This document shows, in pieces, positions 1 through 5,515 of a stretch of 5,515 nucleotides of DNA. A program made the translations under genes and the position numbers. Every line of letters begins with the position of its first letter. The stretch's first letter is position 1. The notes under the pieces were generated by a model. The model saw nothing but the letters and a program-made list of their open reading frames with translations, was not told the DNA's origin and did not search any database. The DNA comes from an uncultured Azospirillum sp. (lineage in GTDB: Bacteria > Pseudomonadota > Alphaproteobacteria > RF32 > CAG-239), in assembly GCA_947383875.1 (NCBI GenBank), contig CANDEX010000092.1, positions 1 to 5,515 of the forward strand, written 5' to 3'.

Positions 1-1081
1 CAACAAACCATTGGTCAGTCATTAACGGCTCAATAACCACACCGGAACGATCACCGTAAGGAATAACCATCGGGTGGTCCTCAATCTTTTCCATCAAGCC
101 TAATTCTTCCATCTTTTCAATGGTTTTCTTACGAGCTGTTTGCGTATCCATTCCCGGGAAAGGTGTATTTTCATTCAGCGTGGCGTCTTCATTCAATATA
201 TTTACCATCGGCAGATTATGACGTTTACCGACCTCAAAGTCATTAAAGTCATGCGCCGGCGTAATTTTAACAGCACCGGTTCCTTTTTCAGGATCCGCAT
301 GATCATCAGCCACAATCGGAATCGGACGATTGATAATCGGCAAAATAGCATTTTTACCGATTAAATGTTTCAGCTTTTCATTTTCATTAGAAACAGCAAC
401 AGCCGTATCACCAAACATCGTTTCCGGACGTGTGGTCGCAATATGAATAAATTCGCCCGGTTCGTTTTCAATCGGATATTTATAGTAATACATTTTACCA
501 ACCGTTTCTTTTTGGACAACTTCCAAATCAGAAACTGCGGTCATAAATTTAGAATCCCAATTAACCAGCTTTTTAGCTTTATAAATCAATCCGTCTTTGT
601 ACATATTTACAAAGATTTTGCGAACAGCACGGCTTAACCCTTCATCCATGGTGAAACGTTCACGAGACCAATCACATGAAGCTCCCAAACGGCGCAATTG
701 TTTGCAAATTGTGCCACCGGATTGTTCTTTCCACTTCCAAACGGTTTCAATAAATTTTTCACGTCCTAAGTCATGGCGGGAAATGCCGTCTTTTGCCAAG
801 TTGCGCTCAACCACCATCTGGGTGGCAATACCCGCGTGGTCTGTTCCCGGCTGCCACAAAACCTTTTTGCCTTGCATACGATTATAACGAACTAAGATAT
901 CTTGCAAGGTATCGTCCAACGCATGGCCAAGGTGCAAAACACCAGTGACGTTCGGCGGCGGAATAACAATCGAAAATGCTTCGGAAGACGAACGCATATC
1001 TGGTTGAAAATCGCCGTTTTTTTCCCAATCGGCATAGATTTTTTCTTCAAAGTCTTTAGGGGTGTAATTTTTTTCTAACAT
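1..1081 (-). CDS. valS: Valyl-tRNA synthetase, N-terminal part (runs off left edge)
   Basis: Cytoplasmic class I aminoacyl-tRNA synthetase that charges tRNA-Val with valine. The ATG at 1079-1081 opens 360 codons read to the left edge, about 40% of a usual ValRS. The family core PPPNVTG is at residues 41-47, followed by the HIGH-type ATP-binding signature HLGH (50-53). LWQPGTDHAGIATQ (75-88) and NWDSKFMTAVSDLEV (174-188) are also typical. The CP1 editing domain is present, with ATTRPET at 215-221 and GTGAVKITPAHD at 267-278. The segment YGDRSGVVIEPLMTDQWFV (342-360) matches the conserved GDRSG...EP..TDQW block. The KMSKS loop, anticodon-binding domain and coiled coil lie outside the window. 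The start is supported by an AGGA six bases upstream and by the typical alphaproteobacterial opening MLEKNYTPK. It lies 135 bases downstream of popZ on the same strand. No frameshift or missing key residue is seen. Confidence 0.97.
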   Translation of the reverse strand, partial: MLEKNYTPKDFEEKIYADWEKNGDFQPDMRSSSEAFSIVIPPPNVTGVLHLGHALDDTLQDILVRYNRMQGKKVLWQPGTDHAGIATQMVVERNLAKDGISRHDLGREKFIETVWKWKEQSGGTICKQLRRLGASCDWSRERFTMDEGLSRAVRKIFVNMYKDGLIYKAKKLVNWDSKFMTAVSDLEVVQKETVGKMYYYKYPIENEPGEFIHIATTRPETMFGDTAVAVSNENEKLKHLIGKNAILPIINRPIPIVADDHADPEKGTGAVKITPAHDFNDFEVGKRHNLPMVNILNEDATLNENTPFPGMDTQTARKKTIEKMEELGLMEKIEDHPMVIPYGDRSGVVIEPLMTDQWFV

Positions 1082-1087
1082 TTTTTA

Positions 1088-1091
1088 TCCT
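1088..1091 (-). promoter_or_regulatory. Ribosome binding site of valS
   Basis: AGGA on the minus strand, six bases before the valS ATG, within CAGGATAAAAA. The spacing is good and it fixes the start at 1081. Confidence 0.7.
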
Positions 1092-1121
1092 GAACTTGGT
1101 ATTCAATTTGTAATTGGTTGT

Positions 1122-1150
1122 TTATTAACATTAAATTTTGGTTCTGTAAA
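1122..1150 (-). promoter_or_regulatory. Possible valS promoter (weak match)
   Basis: On the minus strand, TTTACA (1145-1150) matches a -35 box at five of six positions. It is followed after 17 bases by TAATAA (1122-1127), a poor -10 match. It lies just past the popZ hairpin and about 40 bases before the valS start, where a separate valS promoter would be expected. In such AT-rich sequence these matches can occur by chance, so the call rests mostly on position. Confidence 0.2.
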
Positions 1151-1154
1151 CCGC

Positions 1155-1185
1155 AAAATGCTCTCAAAAATCAATTTGAGAGCAT
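1155..1185 (-). terminator. Hairpin with short T-run between popZ and valS
   Basis: ATGCTCTCAAA (minus strand, 1185-1175) pairs perfectly with TTTGAGAGCAT (1168-1158) around a 6-base loop. This gives an 11-bp stem with four G-C pairs. The stem's last T plus three more make TTTT, then GCGG follows. There is no T-run on the plus-strand side, so any terminator activity would act on the leftward tolC-popZ transcript. The T-run is short for an intrinsic terminator. It could instead be a leaky terminator that lowers read-through into valS, or a 3'-end stabilizing hairpin. Confidence 0.45.
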
Positions 1186-1216
1186 AAAATATCTGAGGCT
1201 GGTTCCGGATATACCG

Positions 1217-2569
1217 TTATGAACCGACCTTTGCCATCACTCGTTCAATTTCTTTGGAGACCACTGCTTCAACAATAGCAGGCAGATTAGCATCAAGCCA
1301 AGCTTGAGTTTGTGCGGCGACAGCCTCACGCGCATAGCTTTCAAAATTAACATCCATTTGCTGAGTTACCTGCTTGACGACAGCTTCCCGCACCAATTCC
1401 GAAATACTCGGTGATGCAGGCTTAACCGTTTCTGATTTGAGCTCAGAAATCGGCATTGCCGCGGCTTCGGCCGCTTTCTTCTCTGCAAATAATTTTGCAA
1501 AATTATTAATGATGTTGGCAGAAACATCTGCCGAATCCTGCGGAGCATTTAAGTCTTCAGCATCTGCCTCTGAGGTATAAGCTTCGACAACGGGTTCAGC
1601 CAAAACATCCTGAATATTATCCGTCGGTTCTGCCAGAATATCCGGTTCTTCAGCTATAGCAACAACTTCCTCTGCTTCAGCTAAAACCGGTTTTGTTTCT
1701 TCAACCTGCGCATGAAAATCCAAAATTTCATTCAAAGTAGCATTATCAATAATGCTTTCTTCAGGAGTTTCCTCAGACAAAACATCTTCCGCAACCGTCA
1801 AACTTTCCATTACCTGATTAGGGTCGACTTCGGGAGTTATCACGCTTTCCGGTTCAAAAATAGGTTCTGCGTCAACATCAATTTCAGGCAAATCAAAATC
1901 TAACGGCGGAATTGCCGCTGACGCGTCTTCGTCAGGTAAAGCTTCGCTTTCCGCTGTCTCTATCAAACTGCTTAAACTGGTGACATCATCCAATGAAACC
2001 TCGGGTTCTTCTTCAGCCAAAACTTCAGAAGCCAGCGGTGCCTGAATTGGCAAAGGCGGAACGGAAGGTTCAAATACAGGAATTTCAGGTTCTGCTTCTT
2101 CAACAACATCAAACGGTGTTTCTGACGGCAGTTCTAACTCAGATGATGCCTCCGCTGCCAAATTACTGAAATTAAGAATATCGGCTTCAGAAATTTCCGG
2201 TTCATCCGCAATGTTTAATTCAACCGGTTCCTCTGAAGGCAGGTTATCAACCATCATGGATGCTGAAAGTTCAAAAACTTCGTCATCTGCTTCCGGCAGA
2301 GAAATTTCTGCAGCTTCCGTCGGCAAATCAGACATAATTTCGGGCATATCAGAAACAGCATCGGGCAAACCGGGAGCGGCTTCAGGCTGTTCTTCATCCC
2401 AAACGGGGGTATATACGGCCTCAACTTCTTCCTGCCGCAATTCGGATACGGGCTGTTCCCTCTCCTGCTCGGCAGCAGCCTGCTGGGCTGCATTATCTTC
2501 TGTCAAAATATTGCGGATAGAAGATAAGATATCGTCCATCGACAGGTCTTCATTAGGTTCATCTGCCAT
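1217..2569 (-). CDS. popZ: PopZ-like polar organizing protein (DUF2497), unusually long
   Basis: Homologue of PopZ, the alphaproteobacterial protein that self-assembles at cell poles. In Caulobacter it anchors the chromosome origin through ParB and recruits polar regulators. The 450 residues show the family layout. A short N-terminal helix has the signature MDDILSSIRNILTED (11-25), close to the MEEILASIRRIISED I recall for Caulobacter PopZ. A long acidic, Pro-rich linker follows, probably disordered. The C-terminal oligomerization helices are at about 388-443, including SISELVREAV and QAWLDANLPAIVEAVVSKEIERV. No signal peptide or membrane segment is seen. Caulobacter PopZ is about 177 residues, so this one is roughly 2.5 times longer, with the excess in the linker. 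Residues 41-350 hold 90 Asp/Glu and only two Lys/Arg. The ATG at 2569 gives the conserved N-terminus and has GGTGGT five bases upstream. It sits 23 bases after tolC, probably in the same operon. The family call is firm. The partners in this organism are inferred. Confidence 0.9.
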   Translation of the reverse strand: MADEPNEDLSMDDILSSIRNILTEDNAAQQAAAEQEREQPVSELRQEEVEAVYTPVWDEEQPEAAPGLPDAVSDMPEIMSDLPTEAAEISLPEADDEVFELSASMMVDNLPSEEPVELNIADEPEISEADILNFSNLAAEASSELELPSETPFDVVEEAEPEIPVFEPSVPPLPIQAPLASEVLAEEEPEVSLDDVTSLSSLIETAESEALPDEDASAAIPPLDFDLPEIDVDAEPIFEPESVITPEVDPNQVMESLTVAEDVLSEETPEESIIDNATLNEILDFHAQVEETKPVLAEAEEVVAIAEEPDILAEPTDNIQDVLAEPVVEAYTSEADAEDLNAPQDSADVSANIINNFAKLFAEKKAAEAAAMPISELKSETVKPASPSISELVREAVVKQVTQQMDVNFESYAREAVAAQTQAWLDANLPAIVEAVVSKEIERVMAKVGS

Positions 2570-2574
2570 ATTTT

Positions 2575-2580
2575 ACCACC
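2575..2580 (-). promoter_or_regulatory. Ribosome binding site of popZ
   Basis: GGTGGT on the minus strand, five bases before the popZ ATG, in the 23-base gap after the tolC stop. It is a modest Shine-Dalgarno match. Translation may also be helped by ribosomes ending on tolC. Confidence 0.5.
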
Positions 2581-2592
2581 AGTGTTTAGTAA

Positions 2593-3948
2593 TTATTCAT
2601 CTACCGATAAGGATAACCATTTACCGCGCGTTTCTTTATAATATTTTTTCGGATTATAGATGTCAACGTTTAGTTTCAAGTCTTCGGCCGTTAATTTACC
2701 CATAGCCATCAAAACATTCATTCCGGAGACGTAGTAATCGCGCCGAGCTTTAACCTCTTCAACGTTTGAATTGAGAAGCTCCTGATAAGCATCTAACACA
2801 TCAAGAATCGTCCGGTTGCCGAGAGCCTCCTCTTTTTGCACCCCGTCAAGAGCAATTTCATTGGCCTTGACCTGATCTTTAATAGATTTAATTTTAGCAC
2901 GATTAGCCGTCATATATTCCCAGGCACTGGTTACATTAGCGACAGCCAAGCGTTCGGCTTCAAAAACTTGTTCCTGAGCCTGCCATTTCAGATATTTGCT
3001 CTGACGGATTTTTGCTCTGTCAGCACCGGCATCATATAACGGCACAGTCATATTAATTCCGATTTCGGCACTGTCGACATCAGGATTCCGATCATACATA
3101 TCCGCACGGGTTTTAGCATTGGACAAACTGCCGTCCAAACTAACCTGCGGCAACAAATTTCCGGTATTGGCAGCAACGTCATAAGTACGGGAATTCAGCA
3201 AATCTCTGGCATATCTGACCCCATAGTTATTAACCTTAGCGTATTCCAAGGCCTCCTGAAAAGTTTTAGGCAAGAACGGCCCAATTTGCGGATTGCTTAA
3301 TTTATCCGGCGCAACCCCGATCAATTTGGTGTAAGTAGACTTGGAAGCCTCTAAATCTCCTTCGGCCGCAATACGATCAGAACGGGCACGAGAATGACGG
3401 GCCCGCGCTTGAGACACGTCCGTCCGAGTGACCTCTCCGACATTAAAGCGTTCAATTGTTTCATCCAAACGTTTTTTCAACAGCTTTTCGTTGTTTTTCT
3501 GCAAATTAACAATAGCCGAATTTTGCAACACATCCAAATAAGCGATGGAAGCATCAAGGAATACAGACTGCTCAACATTATAAAGATTATTTTGCTGCGC
3601 ACGAACAGTACTGTCTGCAGATTTCACACTGTTGACCGTACTAAAGCCGTTAAACAGAGGTTGACTGAGCTTTGCCGCAATCAGCGTTTTGTCGTTATCC
3701 TGATTTTTAGGCGCGATATTACTATCAACCGACGAATCCGTATAACTACCCTGCAGCGCAACCGTCGGACGAAAACCGGATCTGGCGAGAGCAACATTCT
3801 CATCAACAGAACGTAAATATGCCCGCTGCGCCAGCAGGGTCGGATTAGTCTCATATGCGTTGCTCAACGCCTCAAAAATCGTTTGAGCTCCGGCAGATGT
3901 TGATATTGCCGTCGCTAAAAGCAGCGTTGACCAAAAAGTCTTCTTCAT
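2593..3948 (-). CDS. tolC: TolC-family outer membrane efflux/type I secretion channel
   Basis: Outer membrane component of tripartite exporters. Trimers form a beta-barrel plus a periplasmic alpha-helical tunnel that joins type I secretion or RND/ABC efflux pumps. The 451 residues are within the normal TolC range. An N-terminal signal peptide (Lys2-Lys3, hydrophobic 5-17, SAGA then QT) predicts cleavage after Ala21. The mature start QTIFEALSNAYETNPTL is typical. The internal duplication of the family is visible: RFNVGEVTRTDVSQARA (167-183) in the first half matches EALGNRTILDVLDAYQ (374-389) in the second. Strand-like segments LSQPLFNGF (94-102) and MTVPLYDAGADRAKIRQS (300-317) occupy equivalent places in the two repeats. 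The ATG at 3948 has AGGTG six bases upstream. No inner-membrane ABC transporter or adaptor gene is nearby, so substrate and partners cannot be told. It is the first gene of the tolC-popZ unit, divergent from glgP. It could serve either secretion or drug efflux. The alphaproteobacterial context recalls the RsaF type. Confidence 0.94.
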   Translation of the reverse strand: MKKTFWSTLLLATAISTSAGAQTIFEALSNAYETNPTLLAQRAYLRSVDENVALARSGFRPTVALQGSYTDSSVDSNIAPKNQDNDKTLIAAKLSQPLFNGFSTVNSVKSADSTVRAQQNNLYNVEQSVFLDASIAYLDVLQNSAIVNLQKNNEKLLKKRLDETIERFNVGEVTRTDVSQARARHSRARSDRIAAEGDLEASKSTYTKLIGVAPDKLSNPQIGPFLPKTFQEALEYAKVNNYGVRYARDLLNSRTYDVAANTGNLLPQVSLDGSLSNAKTRADMYDRNPDVDSAEIGINMTVPLYDAGADRAKIRQSKYLKWQAQEQVFEAERLAVANVTSAWEYMTANRAKIKSIKDQVKANEIALDGVQKEEALGNRTILDVLDAYQELLNSNVEEVKARRDYYVSGMNVLMAMGKLTAEDLKLNVDIYNPKKYYKETRGKWLSLSVDE

Positions 3949-3954
3949 TCTTTC

Positions 3955-3959
3955 ACCTC
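3955..3959 (-). promoter_or_regulatory. Ribosome binding site of tolC
   Basis: AGGTG, within AGAGGTG on the minus strand, six bases before the tolC ATG. It is a strong Shine-Dalgarno site and supports the start that keeps the full signal peptide. Confidence 0.75.
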
Positions 3960-4004
3960 TGTCATTATTCCCGAAAAAACGATAATTCGGAGTTATTTTG
4001 CAAC

Positions 4005-4017
4005 TTTAATTATTAAA
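4005..4017. repeat. 13-base AT-only palindrome in the divergent gap
   Basis: TTTAAT-T-ATTAAA is a perfect palindrome around a central T. It has the size and symmetry of a possible operator for a dimeric regulator, about 57 bases before the tolC start. In AT-rich sequence it may be chance, and no regulator gene is in the window. Confidence 0.25.
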
Positions 4018-4030
4018 AAAGTCATAACCT

Positions 4031-4080
4031 CTATATTTATTTCAAAAATTACATATATATTAACTATATTTCAAACAATT
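4031..4080 (+). repeat. Imperfect direct repeat in the divergent gap
   Basis: CTATATTTATTTCAAAAATT (4031-4050) and CTATATTTCAAACAATT (4064-4080) share CTATATTT, TTTCAAA and a terminal AATT. They differ mainly by a TAT-T insertion and one base. Start-to-start distance is 33 bases, about three helical turns. It could be a tandem protein-binding site near the glgP promoter, or chance similarity in AT-rich DNA. Confidence 0.3.
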
Positions 4081-4121
4081 TATCATAAGAGTTGGGATAA
4101 ATTAGTATGTCATTTTAACAG

Positions 4122-4126
4122 AGGGG
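4122..4126 (+). promoter_or_regulatory. Ribosome binding site that selects the TTG start of glgP
   Basis: AGGGG (within GAGGGG) lies eight bases before the TTG at 4135. No in-frame ATG exists nearby upstream. The ATG at 4107 leads to a stop after three codons. The first in-frame ATG inside the gene is past residue 50, within conserved sequence. This site therefore decides the start. Confidence 0.75.
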
Positions 4127-4134
4127 ATAAAAAC

Positions 4135-5515
4135 TTGAGCAAAAAAGATTCCGCCATTATTAATGAGATTGATAAAGCCCGCCTGAAGCTGTCAATTGAA
4201 CATTATATCAAGTATTTCATCGGTAAACGCACCAGAGAAATCAACAAAGACGAAGCTTTGGAAGCTGTCGCCCTCGCCGTTCGCGAATTTGCGATGGACA
4301 AGATGTATGAGACAATTGCCCGTTACAATAAGGTCAACACCAAACGCGTATATTATCTCTCCATTGAATATCTCATCGGCCGCTCTTTAGAAAACAACCT
4401 GCATAATCTCGGTTTGTTTAATATTCTAAAAAACATTAAAATCGACGGCTTGCCGGAAGATATTTCCCTGACGGAAATTTTTGATGCCGAATATGATCCT
4501 GCGCTGGGTAACGGCGGCTTGGGTCGTTTGGCTGCCTGCTATCTGGATTCAATGGCCTCACTCGGCATTCCCGGGTTCGGTTACGGCATCAACTACCAGT
4601 TCGGTCTATTCAAACAAAAATTTGAAAACGGTTATCAAATCGAACAGGCTGATACCTGGCTGGGCGAAGATTCCCCTTGGCAGTTTGCCAGACTTGACCG
4701 TAAAGTGGCTATTCCCATGTATGGTGATGTCGAAACATTTAAAAATGCCAATGGCCAGGAAAGCTATATCTGGATGAACACAAAAACCATGTATGGCGTT
4801 CCGTTTGATTTTCCGATTGTCGGCTACGACGGCAAATCCGTCAATTATCTGCGTTTATTCTCAGCCAAAACAGATGATGAGCTCGACATTAACATCTTTA
4901 ACGAAGGCGGCTATATTGAAGCCGTGCGCGACAAAATTGAAACAGAGACCGTTTCTAAAGTTTTGTATCCGTCAGATGCGGTTGAATCCGGTAAAGAATT
5001 ACGCCTGAAACAACAGTACTTCTTTGTTTCTTGCGCTATTCAAGACATTATTCGCCGCTTTATGGAAAAGAGCAATGACTTCAGCGAAATGCCGGAACAA
5101 GTCTGCATTCAACTGAACGACACCCACCCCTCACTGGCTATTCCGGAAATGATGCGCTTGTTGATGGATGTTCACGGTCAGGAATGGGATCAGGCTTGGG
5201 ATATTACTACCAAAATTTTTGCCTACACCAATCATACACTTCTGCCAGAAGCATTGGAAACATGGCCCTCAAGAATCTTAGGTAAATTGCTGCCGCGCCA
5301 TTTGCAAATTATATACGAAATCAATCGTCGTTTTATCAATTTTGCTAAGAGCAAATTTGGTGATGATGCGGCTAAATTATCTAAAGTCTCTATTGTTTCG
5401 GGAGACGGTGACAATCAGATTATCCGCATGGCCAATCTGTCGATTGTCGGCTCTTTCTCCGTCAACGGCGTTGCCAAGCTGCACTCCGAACTGCTGAAGA
5501 AATCTTTAGTTCCCG
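4135..5515 (+). CDS. glgP: Glycogen/maltodextrin phosphorylase, N-terminal part (runs off right edge)
   Basis: GT35 family enzyme that uses pyridoxal phosphate to release glucose-1-phosphate from alpha-1,4-glucans in the cytoplasm. It mobilizes glycogen or maltodextrin. The 460 codons present are a bit over half of a usual 800-840 residue enzyme. Family blocks appear in order: YYLSIEYLIGR (73-83), GNGGLGRLAACYLDS (125-139, glycine-rich loop), GYGINYQFGLF (149-159), QLNDTHPSLAIPE (326-338), YTNHTLLPEALE (364-375, holding the active-site His367 equivalent to rabbit His377), LLPRHLQIIYEIN (385-397) and VNGVAKLHSE (443-452). The PLP lysine and C-terminal catalytic region lie beyond the edge. About 72 residues precede YYLSIEYL, the normal spacing, which supports the TTG start. 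Divergent from tolC; no other glg gene is visible. glgP and malP cannot be told apart from this half. Position 441 is Phe where rabbit phosphorylase has His571. Confidence 0.96.
   Translation, partial: MSKKDSAIINEIDKARLKLSIEHYIKYFIGKRTREINKDEALEAVALAVREFAMDKMYETIARYNKVNTKRVYYLSIEYLIGRSLENNLHNLGLFNILKNIKIDGLPEDISLTEIFDAEYDPALGNGGLGRLAACYLDSMASLGIPGFGYGINYQFGLFKQKFENGYQIEQADTWLGEDSPWQFARLDRKVAIPMYGDVETFKNANGQESYIWMNTKTMYGVPFDFPIVGYDGKSVNYLRLFSAKTDDELDINIFNEGGYIEAVRDKIETETVSKVLYPSDAVESGKELRLKQQYFFVSCAIQDIIRRFMEKSNDFSEMPEQVCIQLNDTHPSLAIPEMMRLLMDVHGQEWDQAWDITTKIFAYTNHTLLPEALETWPSRILGKLLPRHLQIIYEINRRFINFAKSKFGDDAAKLSKVSIVSGDGDNQIIRMANLSIVGSFSVNGVAKLHSELLKKSLVP

Larger units (their letters stand above)
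3961..4121. promoter_or_regulatory. Divergent promoter region between tolC and glgP
   Basis: This very AT-rich gap separates two divergent genes, so both promoters should lie here. For glgP, -10-like boxes are TATATT (4065-4070; TTCAAA lies 18 bases upstream at 4041-4046) and TATCAT (4081-4086; TTAACT lies 15 bases upstream at 4060-4065). For tolC I could not settle on one -35/-10 pair. A short inverted repeat CCGAA/TTCGG (3971-3975 and 3986-3990) lies in the tolC leader. Promoter presence is a strong inference from gene layout. The individual boxes are weak. Confidence 0.5.

Noticed and set aside
140..887. Three overlapping plus-strand open frames opposite valS
   Set aside because: The minus strand carries an unbroken, highly conserved ValRS sequence here. 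The plus-strand products are basic and motif-free.
1217..2569. popZ as a recent foreign gene because of its odd composition
   Set aside because: The skew comes from the acidic protein sequence. The gene sits in its expected alphaproteobacterial context, without mobile-element ends or flanking repeats.
2211..2705. 164-codon open frame on the plus strand opposite popZ and the tolC end
   Set aside because: It is antisense to the low-complexity acidic linker of popZ. Its Ser/Ala-rich product mirrors the Glu/Ala/Pro codons of popZ, and it crosses the popZ-tolC junction. No ribosome binding site or recognizable domain was seen.
3394..3816. 140-codon open frame on the plus strand inside tolC
   Set aside because: It is a shadow of the well-supported tolC gene, with a basic, motif-free product and no neighbours on that strand.
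3971..3990. CCGAA...TTCGG inverted repeat as a terminator or riboswitch
   Set aside because: The stem is only five base pairs with a ten-base loop and no T-run following in the right place. It is too small to support more than a mention.
4196..5008. Short plus-strand open frames in other frames inside glgP
   Set aside because: The frame starting at 4135 shows continuous GT35 family motifs. The alternatives are out-of-frame shadows, not evidence of a frameshift.

Overview
The window looks like chromosomal DNA from an alphaproteobacterium with a fairly AT-rich genome. The strongest reason is a PopZ-type (DUF2497) polar organizing protein lying between a TolC-family outer membrane factor and valyl-tRNA synthetase, an order I recall from Caulobacter and other alphaproteobacteria. 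By eye, GC content is in the low-to-mid 40s. That fits a host-associated or uncultured low-GC lineage better than a high-GC rhizobium or Caulobacter, but I cannot name a genus.

Layout. Three genes run leftward on the minus strand: tolC (2593-3948), popZ (2593 end to 2569 start, gene 1217-2569) and valS (start 1081, running off the left edge). tolC and popZ are 23 bases apart and almost certainly share a transcript. popZ and valS are 135 bases apart. That gap holds an 11-bp perfect hairpin that could be a weak terminator or attenuator, so valS may be partly uncoupled from the two genes upstream. To the right, glgP (glycogen/maltodextrin phosphorylase) reads rightward from a TTG start at 4135 and runs off the right edge. 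The 186-base AT-rich gap between tolC and glgP must carry both divergent promoters.

How the genes relate. They do not form one pathway: envelope export (TolC), cell-pole organization (PopZ), translation (ValRS) and storage-glucan breakdown (GlgP). The left three are best read as a conserved alphaproteobacterial neighbourhood. glgP is a separate divergent unit.

I see no mobile element, CRISPR array, tRNA or rRNA, and no intergenic stretch over 300 bases. The most unusual item is the PopZ homologue. It is 450 residues long, against about 177 as I recall for Caulobacter PopZ. Its central acidic linker is almost free of Lys and Arg over more than 300 residues.
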